Shown: positions 17,162 through 25,478 of the stretch, piece after piece
Numbering within the stretch: position 1 is the stretch's first letter
Layout: the number at the start of each line of letters is the position of its first letter
DNA from: Mesosutterella multiformis
GTDB lineage: Bacteria > Pseudomonadota > Gammaproteobacteria > Burkholderiales > Burkholderiaceae_F
NCBI RefSeq assembly: GCF_003402575.1
Contig: NZ_BGZJ01000001.1
Location: forward strand, 558,001 to 622,000
DNA: 64,000 nucleotides
Reading direction: 5' to 3'
Position numbers and translations under genes: made by a program
Notes under the pieces: generated by a model
Seen by the model: only the letters and a program-made list of their open reading frames with translations
Databases searched by the model: none
Told to the model about the DNA's origin: nothing

Positions 17162-17955
17162 CGCGTCACCCCCAGATCCTCAGCAAGGGGCGGCGCCGGA
17201 TAGTGGAACGCCACCGGACCGTCAGGCAGGCCGCCGAGGAACTGACGGACGTACGGATCGTCCGACTTCATCAGTTCATCCGGCGTCCCCTGAGCCGCAA
17301 CCTTCTTATTGGAAATCATATAAACGTAATCAGCGATCTCAAACGTGGTCTTCACGTCATGCGTCACAACGACGCTCGTCGCGTGAAGGGCCGAGTTGAG
17401 ATTCTTGATAAGCCTTGCCGTGACACCCATCGAAATCGGGTCAAGACCGGTGAAAGGCTCGTCATAAAGGAGCAGCTCCGGGTCGAGCGCGATCGTGCGG
17501 GCGAGCGCCACGCGGCGCGCCATGCCGCCTGACACCTCGGACGGCATCAGGTGAGCCGCTCCTCGGAGTCCGACCGTATTGAGTTTCAGGAGCACGAGAT
17601 CGCGGATCGCCTCTTCGTCGAGCGACGTCTGCTCGCGCATCGGGAACGCCACGTTCTCGAACACGGAGAGATCCGTGAAGAGCGCTCCGAACTGAAAGAG
17701 CATACCCATGCGGCGGCGAAGCCCGAAGAGCTTCTCCCGGCTCAGCGCGTGGACATCTTCGCCCGCCATATAAATATGACCGCTCCAGGGCTTCAGGAGT
17801 CCGCCGATCAGCTTCAGAATCGTGGTTTTGCCCATGCCTGAACCGCCCATCACCGCAACGACCTGTCCCTTCCCGAAGGAGAGTGACACATCGTCCAGGA
17901 TCATGCGGGATCCGAACCCGAAGGTCATATGATCAATTTTGAGAAATTCTTGCAT
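17158..17955 (-). CDS. mlaF: Phospholipid ABC transporter ATP-binding protein MlaF
   Basis: ATPase subunit driving MlaFEDB. The 265 residues contain Walker A (GGSGMGKTT, about 37-45), the ABC signature SGGMARRVALAR, Walker B with catalytic Glu (LLLYDEPFTGLD) and the switch His (VVTHD). First gene of the mla operon; a perfect 18-bp palindrome lies at 18007-18024, about where its promoter would be. Confidence 0.96.
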   Translation of the reverse strand: MQEFLKIDHMTFGFGSRMILDDVSLSFGKGQVVAVMGGSGMGKTTILKLIGGLLKPWSGHIYMAGEDVHALSREKLFGLRRRMGMLFQFGALFTDLSVFENVAFPMREQTSLDEEAIRDLVLLKLNTVGLRGAAHLMPSEVSGGMARRVALARTIALDPELLLYDEPFTGLDPISMGVTARLIKNLNSALHATSVVVTHDVKTTFEIADYVYMISNKKVAAQGTPDELMKSDDPYVRQFLGGLPDGPVAFHYPAPPLAEDLGVTR

Positions 17956-18006
17956 CAGCCTTCTGTCCAGCGGCCCAGGGCCGCCCGAACCTTATTATTG
18001 TTTCTG

Positions 18007-18024
18007 CCTGAACGATCGTTCAGG
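18007..18024. promoter_or_regulatory. 18-bp perfect palindrome upstream of mlaF, operator candidate
   Basis: CCTGAACGATCGTTCAGG reads the same on both strands. It lies 51 bp before the mlaF start in the 140-bp gap. On the minus strand it is preceded by TATACC and GATAAT, which could serve as -10 elements, so the palindrome would sit near the transcription start. The size and symmetry resemble TetR-family operators; which regulator binds is unknown. Confidence 0.5.
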
Positions 18025-18095
18025 TATAGCTTGTGAGGATTATCGCACAGAAAAGCAGGCTTCTCAGGACTGTAAATGCCGGATTTGGGGGTCTT

Positions 18096-18587
18096 TTAAT
18101 TCCCGGCGCGCTCTGACAGGCTCACAGGAAGCCATCTCACCGGACGGGCAAGACCGAGCGCTTTCAGTTCCGGGGAATCGGCCGGCACCACCGGGAAGTC
18201 ATTGATAAGGTTATCGGGCGGCATCACGGCGCGCTTTGTTTTGAAGTCGATATGCGCCCACTCGGTCGCGGCGCGCGTGAGCACGGTGCGGCCGCGGACA
18301 ACCGCGTAGCGGCGGAGGCAGATCGGCCCCGCCGTTTCCTGAAGCCACGTGTAAACCGAGAGGTGATCCCCGAGAAGCGCCGGGCGGAGGTATTCAATCC
18401 AGTGCTCGCGCGCGACCCACACATGCTGCTCCGCCATATAGCGTTCCTGCGGCCAGCCCAGCGCCGCCGAGTGTTCGATCGCCACTTCTTCCATCCACCG
18501 CAGATACTCGCGGTTATTCACGTGACCAAGGATATCGATCGAAGCCTCCGTGACCACGATCTTCTTCTCATAAATTGCGATTGCCAT
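18096..18587 (-). CDS. Acyl-CoA thioesterase, 4HBT hotdog family
   Basis: Predicted cytoplasmic hydrolase of acyl-CoA thioesters. With the ATG at 18587 (AAGG about 7 nt upstream) it has 163 residues, starting MAIAIYEKKIVVTEASIDIL. The active-site loop D-x-x-GHVNNREYLRWMEEV matches the YbgC/FadM-type hotdog pattern with catalytic Asp. Substrate cannot be told from sequence. Its start overlaps the end of the transposase homologue by 20 bp, so it is probably co-transcribed with aroK-aroB. Confidence 0.85.
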   Translation of the reverse strand: MAIAIYEKKIVVTEASIDILGHVNNREYLRWMEEVAIEHSAALGWPQERYMAEQHVWVAREHWIEYLRPALLGDHLSVYTWLQETAGPICLRRYAVVRGRTVLTRAATEWAHIDFKTKRAVMPPDNLINDFPVVPADSPELKALGLARPVRWLPVSLSERAGN

Positions 18588-19278
18588 CTGCCTTGATTCC
18601 TTCCCGCCGCGGCCGGCCCCGGCCCCGCGCTGCTCTTTTTCTTTCTTCACTCACCGGAAGCGAGTCAACAAACGGCGCCGATCCGATCGGCCACCCGCGT
18701 CTTGTCTTCCACTCCGCCTCCTCGCCGAACGGCTGAAGAGACTCCATATTAAAGAGTTCCTGGTAAGCCCTGCACGCCGCGTCCCGCGGCGCGCGGGATT
18801 CATCCCCCGAGTCCGGCTCGGTCAGAAACGGATCTGTTCTGAATCCGGCGTGATGCGCGTAGCTTGACCAGACATACTGTTCAGGCCGCTTCACAAACCC
18901 CTCTCGCACCGGCAGCCCCTCCATATATAGAGTGAGCTTCTGAAGCGACGCCGGCTCAAGCACCGACGAGTGAAACCGCCCCTGCCAGACAGGGCCCGTA
19001 TGCGAGTGCACCCGGTTATACCAGACCGCGTAGCGGCGGGAAAGCCGCCGCATAAAGATGCTGAGAGAGGAAACTGACCGCGGCGACGCGATCAGCCGCA
19101 CGCTTTCCGGAAGGAGCAGATAGGCGTACAGCGCCACGCCGGACTCCCGGGCGCAGCGCTGCAGGCACTCAATATAGAAGAGACAGTCGTCATCGCTCCG
19201 GAAGACCGGCACCCCGGCCCCGGACTGCAGGATATGGTGCGGGAGACCCGGAATCGTGAGCCTCGCGAGTCTCGCCAT
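18568..19278 (-). CDS. REP-associated (IS200-like) transposase homologue lacking the HUH motif
   Basis: The 236 residues follow the Y1 transposase/RAYT architecture: MARLARLTIPGLPHHILQSG (family form PHHVTQRG), then a region equivalent to LMPNHVHLL, then RLSRRYAVWYNRVHSHTGPVWQGRF and a C-terminal SSYAHHAG segment. However, the expected N-H-V-H at 58-61 reads E-S-V-R, so both metal-binding histidines of the HUH site are absent. The frame is intact. Either a domesticated DNA-binding protein or a decaying gene. Lies 14 bp after aroB; no terminal repeats seen. Confidence 0.7.
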   Translation of the reverse strand: MARLARLTIPGLPHHILQSGAGVPVFRSDDDCLFYIECLQRCARESGVALYAYLLLPESVRLIASPRSVSSLSIFMRRLSRRYAVWYNRVHSHTGPVWQGRFHSSVLEPASLQKLTLYMEGLPVREGFVKRPEQYVWSSYAHHAGFRTDPFLTEPDSGDESRAPRDAACRAYQELFNMESLQPFGEEAEWKTRRGWPIGSAPFVDSLPVSEERKRAARGRGRPRREGIKADGNRNL

Positions 19279-19292
19279 AGCAGGATTCCCGC

Positions 19293-20375
19293 TCAGGGAA
19301 CGTAGCCGCCCTGAAGCAGCGTTTCCCGCAGAATCGTGTCAGGCACCTCCTGAATGGCGCTTTCCCCGATTTTCTTCAGAACAATAAAGCGGATATGGCC
19401 CCCGAAACTCTTCTTATCGCCCCGCATCGACTGAATGGCGGCCTCAAGCGGCAGCCCCGGAATCCGGACCGGAAGGCCGGCTGCCGAGACGACAGACTCA
19501 ATCCGCGAGACATCGGCGTCTGTCAGGTACCCGAGGCGACGCGAAAGATCCGCAGCGAGCACAAGCCCGCAGCCGACCGCCTCACCGTGCAGCCACGTGC
19601 CGAACCCCGCGAGCTTCTCAATCGCGTGTCCGAAGGTGTGACCGAGGTTCAGTGTGGCGCGGATCCCCTCCTCTGTTTCGTCCCGGGCGACGACAGACGC
19701 TTTCAGGCGGCAGGAGCCCGCGATCACAGAGGCGAGCGCCTCGTGATCGAGCGAGCGGAGATCCTTCATCCGGCGCTCCACCTCATCAAAGTAAGCAGCG
19801 TCCCCGAGGAGCCCGTGCTTCACGATTTCACCGAGCCCGGCCGAAATCTCGCGCGCGGGGAGTGTCTCAAGCGTTTCCGTATCCGCGAAAACCGCGGAGG
19901 GCTGATGGAAGCAGCCGATCAGGTTTTTCCCGGCCGGGAGATTGACACCGGTCTTTCCGCCCACCGAACTGTCCACCTGAGCGAGGAGCGTTGTCGGCAC
20001 CTGCACGAAACGGATCCCGCGCATCCAGATTGACGCGGCGAACCCGGAAATGTCTCCGACCACCCCGCCTCCGAGCGCGATGATGAGAGACTTCCGGTCA
20101 GCCCCCGCGGCCACCAGGCCGTCCAGCACCTGCTGCACGGCGGTAAACGTCTTATAGCTCTCGCCGTCCGGAAGCACGACACTCGACACAGGAGCCACGC
20201 TCTGGCAGGAAGTTTCAACCGCGGCGAGGTATAGCGGCGCTACCGTGGTGTTCGTCACGATCACGATCCGGGTGGGGCGAAGGGTCTTCACCCGCTCACC
20301 GATCGTCGCGAGAAGCCCCGGCCCGATCTCGATCGGATAGCTCCGGCTTCCGAGTTCGACTGTTATTTCAACCAT
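19293..20375 (-). CDS. aroB: 3-dehydroquinate synthase
   Basis: Second step of the shikimate pathway (DAHP to 3-dehydroquinate), NAD- and metal-dependent. The 360 residues contain GGGVVGDISGFAASIWMRG, PTTLLAQVDSSVGGKTGVN, the metal-ligand helix LGEIVKHGLL and the NLGHTFGHAIE histidine motif. GGAG precedes the ATG at a good distance. It follows aroK, as usual in proteobacteria. Confidence 0.97.
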   Translation of the reverse strand: MVEITVELGSRSYPIEIGPGLLATIGERVKTLRPTRIVIVTNTTVAPLYLAAVETSCQSVAPVSSVVLPDGESYKTFTAVQQVLDGLVAAGADRKSLIIALGGGVVGDISGFAASIWMRGIRFVQVPTTLLAQVDSSVGGKTGVNLPAGKNLIGCFHQPSAVFADTETLETLPAREISAGLGEIVKHGLLGDAAYFDEVERRMKDLRSLDHEALASVIAGSCRLKASVVARDETEEGIRATLNLGHTFGHAIEKLAGFGTWLHGEAVGCGLVLAADLSRRLGYLTDADVSRIESVVSAAGLPVRIPGLPLEAAIQSMRGDKKSFGGHIRFIVLKKIGESAIQEVPDTILRETLLQGGYVP

Positions 20376-20385
20376 CTGCTACTCC

Positions 20386-20928
20386 CTATAGATTCTTATC
20401 GGCATCCTCAATCAGCTTCTTCAGCTTGGGGTGCTTCAGTATTTTGGCGACAAGAGAACCGGATGAGGCGCCGGAACTCCGGAAACTGATATCGGCGGTG
20501 GCGCAGTAAATCGGGGAACGGATTTCGAGGAGCGACTCAATCCGGGCGCGCTTATCGTCAGCCATCAGGTTCGGGCGCGTGGCGTCTCCCTGTGTGCGGG
20601 CGAGGACATCGTCAGGCGACACCCGAAGGTAAATCACGAGTCCGCTCTGCGCAAGAAGCCGCTGGTTTTCAGGTGAAAGCGCGGCGCCCCCGCCTGTCGC
20701 GATCACCGTTCTCCGGCGGCCGGCGAGGCGTTTCAGGAGATCAGTCTCCATCGCGCGGAACGCGGGCTCCCCCTCTGAGCTGAAGATCTCTGAGATCCGC
20801 TTTCCCTGCTCACGCTCGATCTCCCGGTCCATATCAATGAAGTCCCAGCCGATCCGCTGCGCGAGCGTCCGCCCCACTGTGGTCTTTCCGGCACCCATCA
20901 TGCCGATCATGTAGATCACCTGCTTCAT
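20386..20928 (-). CDS. aroK: Shikimate kinase
   Basis: Phosphorylates shikimate in the shikimate pathway. The ATG at 20928 gives 180 residues, MKQVIYMIGMMGAGKTT, with the P-loop at 8-16, the shikimate-binding DMDREIEREQ segment, and ATGGGAAL. GGAGAAGG lies about 8 nt upstream of this ATG; a TTG 39 bp further upstream is possible but less likely. A candidate promoter lies at 21028-21057. Confidence 0.94.
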   Translation of the reverse strand: MKQVIYMIGMMGAGKTTVGRTLAQRIGWDFIDMDREIEREQGKRISEIFSSEGEPAFRAMETDLLKRLAGRRRTVIATGGGAALSPENQRLLAQSGLVIYLRVSPDDVLARTQGDATRPNLMADDKRARIESLLEIRSPIYCATADISFRSSGASSGSLVAKILKHPKLKKLIEDADKNL

Positions 20929-21026
20929 GCCGTCCGCCTTCTCCCCGGTAACGGATATCTTTTTCAACGTTCATGATTTCTCACACCTTGGTAAATACCT
21001 GAGAGTGGGAGAAACTTTTTCCCTCT

Positions 21027-21057
21027 TATAATGAAGCTTCCCATGGTTCCTTTGCAA
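21027..21057. promoter_or_regulatory. Overlapping divergent promoter candidates for aroK and mrcA
   Basis: Minus strand: TTGCAA (21052-21057), 18-bp spacer, CATTAT (21028-21033) pointing to aroK. Plus strand: TATAAT at 21027-21032 pointing to mrcA, with no good -35. The two -10 elements overlap almost fully, so polymerases would exclude each other. Confidence 0.45.
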
Positions 21058-21080
21058 ACCGGATGCGATAAAACGCCTGA

Positions 21081-23453
21081 TTGCGTGATATCCCGGCCGG
21101 CATTTCTGCTTCCGTGAATAATCTGGACAACACACCAAAGAAGAAGCGCAGTCTGTCCCGCACCCTCGTATGGCTCGGCGGGATGATCACGGCCTGTGTC
21201 GCCTGCGGCCTGCTCCTTTTCACTTTCCTCTTCGCCATCGTCTACGCCCAGCTGCCTGACATGACGTCCCTCCGTACCTATCAGCCGAAGCTGCCGCTGA
21301 AGATCTGGTCCGCGGACGGTCAGCTGCTCGCGGAATACGGTGAGGAACGCCGGGACTATGTCCCGATTCAGGAGCTCCCGCGCCAGGTGAAACTCGCCAT
21401 TCTCGCGGCTGAAGACTCTGACTTCTATGAGCACTCGGGCGTTGATCTCTCCGGCATCGGCCGCGCGCTCGTCACGAACATCATCACCGGACGCAAGGGC
21501 CAGGGCGGTTCCACGATCACCATGCAGGTGGCGCGTAACTGCTTCCTCTCGTCCGAGAAGAGCTACATGCGTAAGCTCTACGAAATCGCGATCGCAACGA
21601 AGCTCGAGCATGAGCTCACGAAGGATCAGATTCTCGAAATCTATGTGAATCAGATATACCTCGGTCAGCGCGCCTACGGTTTCGGCTCCGCCTCGCAGAC
21701 CTACTTCGGAAAGCCCCTGAAGGACCTCTCGGTCGGTGAGGCTGCGACGCTCGCGGGTCTGCCGGTCGCGCCGTCTGCCTATAACCCGGTCGTGAATAAC
21801 CGCCGCGCCACGATGCGCCGCAATTACGTGCTCGGCCGTATGGCTACGCTCGGCTTCATCAGCGAACAGACGAGCCAGCAGGAACAGGCAAAGCCCGTCT
21901 ACGTGAAGGACGCGATTGCTGAGGCGATCGCCGGACGCCACTCGGTGCAGCTCCACGCTGAGTACGCGACGGAACTCGCGCGCCAGCTGGTGTACGACAT
22001 CTTCAAGGATGACGCCTACACGCGCGGTCTCAATGTCTACCTCACGATCAATTCGAATGATCAGAAAGCGGCCTACAACGCGGTCCGCGCGAACATCATT
22101 TCGTTTGACCGCGCTCACGGCTACCGCGGCGCCGAGGCCCAGATGACGCTGCCCGCGAACCCCGCGGATCAGGAAAAGGCTGTGAAGGAAGCGCTCCGCA
22201 AGGTGATTTCGAGCCCGAACCTGCTTCCGGCTGTGGTGCTCAGCACTTCACCCCAGATCAAGGCGGTTTTCGCCTCCGGAAAGACCATCACGCTCGACCG
22301 CGCCTCGAACTCTTTCGGCGCCGCCTACCTGAAGTCGAGCGCTCCTGAAGCGCTCCGGATCCGTCCGGGCGCGGTGATCCGCGTGAGCCACACGAACAGC
22401 GGCTGGACGCTCGCCCAGGTGCCGCAGGTTCAGACCGGCTTCATGGCGACTGACTTCCGGAACGGCGCGACGCGCGCGCTCGTCGGCGGCTTCGACTACG
22501 ACCTCAACATGTTTAACCACGTGACGCAGGCCTGGCGTCAGCCGGGTTCGAGCTTCAAGCCGTTCGTTTACTCGGCCTCCCTTGAAAAGGGCTTCACGCC
22601 GAACACGATTCTGCAGGACACGCCGTTCACCGTGGATGCCCGTCAGGCGGGCGGTACGGCCTGGTCGCCGAAGAACTACGACGGCCGGTTCGAGGGTCCG
22701 ATGCCCCTTCATACCGCGCTTGAAAAGTCGGAAAACATCCCGGTTGTCCGTGTGATGGACGCGATCGGCCCGAAGTATGCGCAGGAATTCATTACGCGCT
22801 TCGGCTTCCCCGCCTCGCGCCACAGCCCGACCCTCTCCACCGCGCTCGGTTCCGGCACGGTGACGATCTGGCAGATGTGCGAAGCCTACTCAATCTTCGC
22901 GAACGGCGGCTACCGCGTGCAGCCCTACCTGATTGACAAGATCGTGGATGAAAGCGGCCGCGTCATCATGACGCAGGCGAACCGCGAGTCGGGCGATGAG
23001 ACAATCCGCGCGATTCCGGCCCGCAATGCCTTTGTGATGTCGACACTTCTGAATGACGTCGCGCGCCGCGGCACCGCGGCCCGCGCGGGTTCCGCTCTTG
23101 GCCGCCCGGATGTCGGCGCGAAGACCGGTACGTCAAATGACTCGAACGACGCGTGGTTCGCGGGCTTTGCCGGCAACCTCGTCGCGGTCGGCTGGATGGG
23201 TTATGACCAGATGCATTCCCTCGGATCGAGGGCCACGGGCGGCACGCTCGTGCAGCCGGTCTGGATTGACTTCATGAAGACCGCTACCCGCGGGCAGCCG
23301 ATCTTCAACCGCCTGCCCCCGCCTGGAGTCAGGCAGAGCGACGGTGAATGGGTCTACTCCGAATCGAGAGAGGTGTCGCATGACAGCGCCTCCCCGAGCG
23401 GGGAAAAGAGTGAGTCAAGCGATCCGCTCAACTCCCTCCTGAAACTCTTCTAG
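21081..23453 (+). CDS. mrcA: Penicillin-binding protein 1A (bifunctional)
   Basis: Inner-membrane enzyme polymerising and cross-linking peptidoglycan. From the TTG at 21081 it has 790 residues: cytoplasmic basic tail, membrane helix (about 28-52), GT51 transglycosylase with catalytic Glu111 (AAEDSDFYEHSG), GGSTITMQVARN and KLYEIAIATKLE; then the transpeptidase with S490-x-x-K493 (GSSFKPF), S-E-N and KTG (GAKTGTSNDSNDAWF). The start is uncertain: neither TTG 21081 nor an in-frame GTG at 21114 has a clear Shine-Dalgarno. Ends 5 bp from the convergent cyaY stop. Confidence 0.95.
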   Translation: MRDIPAGISASVNNLDNTPKKKRSLSRTLVWLGGMITACVACGLLLFTFLFAIVYAQLPDMTSLRTYQPKLPLKIWSADGQLLAEYGEERRDYVPIQELPRQVKLAILAAEDSDFYEHSGVDLSGIGRALVTNIITGRKGQGGSTITMQVARNCFLSSEKSYMRKLYEIAIATKLEHELTKDQILEIYVNQIYLGQRAYGFGSASQTYFGKPLKDLSVGEAATLAGLPVAPSAYNPVVNNRRATMRRNYVLGRMATLGFISEQTSQQEQAKPVYVKDAIAEAIAGRHSVQLHAEYATELARQLVYDIFKDDAYTRGLNVYLTINSNDQKAAYNAVRANIISFDRAHGYRGAEAQMTLPANPADQEKAVKEALRKVISSPNLLPAVVLSTSPQIKAVFASGKTITLDRASNSFGAAYLKSSAPEALRIRPGAVIRVSHTNSGWTLAQVPQVQTGFMATDFRNGATRALVGGFDYDLNMFNHVTQAWRQPGSSFKPFVYSASLEKGFTPNTILQDTPFTVDARQAGGTAWSPKNYDGRFEGPMPLHTALEKSENIPVVRVMDAIGPKYAQEFITRFGFPASRHSPTLSTALGSGTVTIWQMCEAYSIFANGGYRVQPYLIDKIVDESGRVIMTQANRESGDETIRAIPARNAFVMSTLLNDVARRGTAARAGSALGRPDVGAKTGTSNDSNDAWFAGFAGNLVAVGWMGYDQMHSLGSRATGGTLVQPVWIDFMKTATRGQPIFNRLPPPGVRQSDGEWVYSESREVSHDSASPSGEKSESSDPLNSLLKLF

Positions 23454-23458
23454 CCCCG

Positions 23459-23767
23459 TTACTCAAACGTCACAGTCTCGCCGGACAGCTGAGAAGCTGC
23501 CCGGCCGAGCACACTCCAGAAATCCTCACCGTCTGAATCCTTCCATGCTTCGCCGTCCCAGGAGAAGTGAAAGCCTCCCGTCACCCTCGACGCAAGCCAC
23601 ACCTGCTCAGTCGGTGTCTGAATGTTGATTACAATTTGTTCACCACTGTCGAATTCGATAGTGAGAACATTGCCGGAGCGATCCGCGTCAGCCATGGAAA
23701 GCGCGTCGGAATCTTCAACTTTCCGAAGGAGCGCCTCCGCTTTTTCAATGAAAAGAGTCTGATTCAT
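23459..23767 (-). CDS. cyaY: Iron-sulfur cluster assembly protein CyaY (frataxin)
   Basis: Frataxin homologue modulating iron supply to Fe-S cluster assembly. The 102 residues align from M1 with known CyaY: an acidic first helix (FIEKAEALLRKVEDSD), strands VLTIEFDSGEQIVINIQTPTEQVWLAS, GGFHFSWDGEAW and a C-terminal helix ending GETVTFE. Its start codon overlaps by two bases the start of the divergent lptM (CATG at 23765-23768), so its promoter must lie within lptM. Confidence 0.95.
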   Translation of the reverse strand: MNQTLFIEKAEALLRKVEDSDALSMADADRSGNVLTIEFDSGEQIVINIQTPTEQVWLASRVTGGFHFSWDGEAWKDSDGEDFWSVLGRAASQLSGETVTFE

Positions 23768-24044
23768 GATCCAGAAAAGAACCTTTATACGTACTGCCCT
23801 GCTCTTAGGTCTTGCATCCCCGCTCTTGCTGACGGGCTGCGGACTGAAGGGGCCGCTTTATCTCCCGAAGAAGAGATCCGTTCCAAACGGGGCGGGGGAC
23901 AGTATTCCCGTTTTGAATACACCGATCGAGAAGAAAGACACGGACGGCGGATCTGCTTCGAACGCTTCCGATTCTACTGAAACCAGAATTACTCTCACGC
24001 CCGGCGGCAGCCAGGCAGCCGAGGCCCCCTCGCCGAAGCGCTGA
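23766..24044 (+). CDS. lptM: Small lipoprotein LptM (YifL family)
   Basis: Outer-membrane lipoprotein; the family is reported to help mature the LptDE lipopolysaccharide translocon. The 92 residues have a lipoprotein signal peptide ending LLTGC (Cys25), followed by the hallmark GLKGPLYLP. The rest is low-complexity and likely disordered. It sits before lysA (44-bp gap), as in many proteobacteria. Start codon shared in part with divergent cyaY; the ribosome site is weak (AAGAG). Confidence 0.9.
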   Translation: MIQKRTFIRTALLLGLASPLLLTGCGLKGPLYLPKKRSVPNGAGDSIPVLNTPIEKKDTDGGSASNASDSTETRITLTPGGSQAAEAPSPKR

Positions 24045-24088
24045 TTCCCCCTGCACCGCCGCACTTACTTACATCAGGAAAAAACATC

Positions 24089-25369
24089 ATGACTTCCTTC
24101 TGGCTCCCCGATGAAACGGGCTTTTCCTATCGGAACGGCGCGCTCTTCTGTGAGGACGTTCCCGTGACGGAACTCGCCGACAAGTATGGCACCCCGTCCT
24201 TCATCTACAGCCGCAAGGCCATTGAGACCGCCTTCCGCGACTACGACGGCGCGTTTGGCTCTCATCCGCACCACATTCTTTACTCCGTGAAGGCGTGCTC
24301 GAATATCGGCATCATCAGCCTGCTCGCGAAGCTCGGTTCCGGGTTCGACATCGTGTCGGGCGGCGAACTCCTGCGCGTGGAGGCCGCGGGCGGCGACCTG
24401 TCGAAGGTTGTTTATTCCGGCGTCGGCAAGACCGATAAGGAAATCGCTCTCGCGCTCGAAAAGGGCATCCACTGCTTCAATATCGAAAGCGTTCCGGAGC
24501 TGAATGACATCGCCCGCGTGGCCGCTTCCCTCGGAAAGGTGGCCCCGATCGCGGTCCGCGTGAATCCGAACGTGGACGCGAAGACCCACCCCTACATCTC
24601 GACCGGCCTCAAGAACAATAAGTTCGGCGTCGCCTACGAGAAGACCGTGGAACTCTATAAGCAGGCCGCCGCGATGCCCTCCATCCGCGTGGTCGGCATT
24701 GACTGCCATATCGGAAGCCAGATCACGGAGCTTTCGCCTTTCGCGGACGCTGAGGAAAAGATCCTCGATATCGTCGATCAGCTGGCGGCCGAAGGCATTC
24801 CGCTCGAACACATCGACTTCGGCGGCGGTCTCGGCGTCTGCTACAAGGACGAAGTGCCGCCCTCCAAGCGCGAATTCGTGCGTCTGATCCTCGATCACCT
24901 TGAAGCCCGCGGCTATAAGCACCTCGCCGTGACGCTCGAGCCGGGCCGCTCCATCATCGCGAACGCGGGCATCCTGATCACCCGCGTGATCCGCGATAAG
25001 ACCGGTGAAACGAAGAACTTTGCGATCGTCGACGCCGCCATGAACGATATGGGCCGCCCGATGTTCTACGAGGCCTGGATGGGTATCGTGCCGGCCGTGC
25101 CCCGGGATGGCGCCACCCGCACCTATGATGTCGTCGGTCCGATCTGCGAAAGCGGCGACTGGCTTGGCCGTGACCGTGAGCTCTGCATTGAGCCGGGTGA
25201 CGTCCTCGCGATCACGTCCTGCGGCGCCTACGGCATGGCGATGAGCTCCAACTACAACTCCCGCCCCCGCGCGGCTGAAGTGCTCGTGAGCGGCAGCACC
25301 TCGCAGGTGATCCGCGAGCGCGAGAAGCCAGAAGATCTCTGGCGCGGCGAGCATCTCCCGACGCTCTAA
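24089..25369 (+). CDS. lysA: Diaminopimelate decarboxylase
   Basis: PLP enzyme of the last step of lysine synthesis. The 426 residues contain the PLP-lysine Lys68 in ILYSVKACSN, HIGSQITEL, the phosphate-binding GGGLGVCY, LEPGRSIIANAG, the subunit-interface Cys in GPICESGDWLG, and CGAYGMAMSSNYN. AGGAA precedes the ATG. Follows lptM; dapF, often next in this context, is absent, and a hairpin terminator follows. Confidence 0.97.
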   Translation: MTSFWLPDETGFSYRNGALFCEDVPVTELADKYGTPSFIYSRKAIETAFRDYDGAFGSHPHHILYSVKACSNIGIISLLAKLGSGFDIVSGGELLRVEAAGGDLSKVVYSGVGKTDKEIALALEKGIHCFNIESVPELNDIARVAASLGKVAPIAVRVNPNVDAKTHPYISTGLKNNKFGVAYEKTVELYKQAAAMPSIRVVGIDCHIGSQITELSPFADAEEKILDIVDQLAAEGIPLEHIDFGGGLGVCYKDEVPPSKREFVRLILDHLEARGYKHLAVTLEPGRSIIANAGILITRVIRDKTGETKNFAIVDAAMNDMGRPMFYEAWMGIVPAVPRDGATRTYDVVGPICESGDWLGRDRELCIEPGDVLAITSCGAYGMAMSSNYNSRPRAAEVLVSGSTSQVIREREKPEDLWRGEHLPTL

Positions 25370-25410
25370 AAAAGCTTCCCACTGCGCCTTAATTCAAGGT
25401 ACACTAGGTT

Positions 25411-25444
25411 AACGCCGGTTCCGTGAAAGGAGCCGGCGTTTTTT
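25411..25444 (+). terminator. Terminator after lysA (or attenuator before guaC)
   Basis: AACGCCGG and CCGGCGTT, extended by inner TTCC/GGAG bases, form a stem followed by TTTT. It lies 41 bp after lysA and 35 bp before guaC. A TACACT at 25400-25405 could be a -10 just ahead of it, in which case the hairpin would lie at the very start of a guaC transcript. Confidence 0.75.
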
Positions 25445-25478
25445 GCGCGCGCAAGATTTTGGTTAGGAGATTTTTTTA

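Noticed and set aside
20964-22118. A 384-codon minus-strand frame opposite the start of mrcA
   Set aside because: Low-complexity Arg/Glu/Val-rich translation; mrcA is clearly the gene here.
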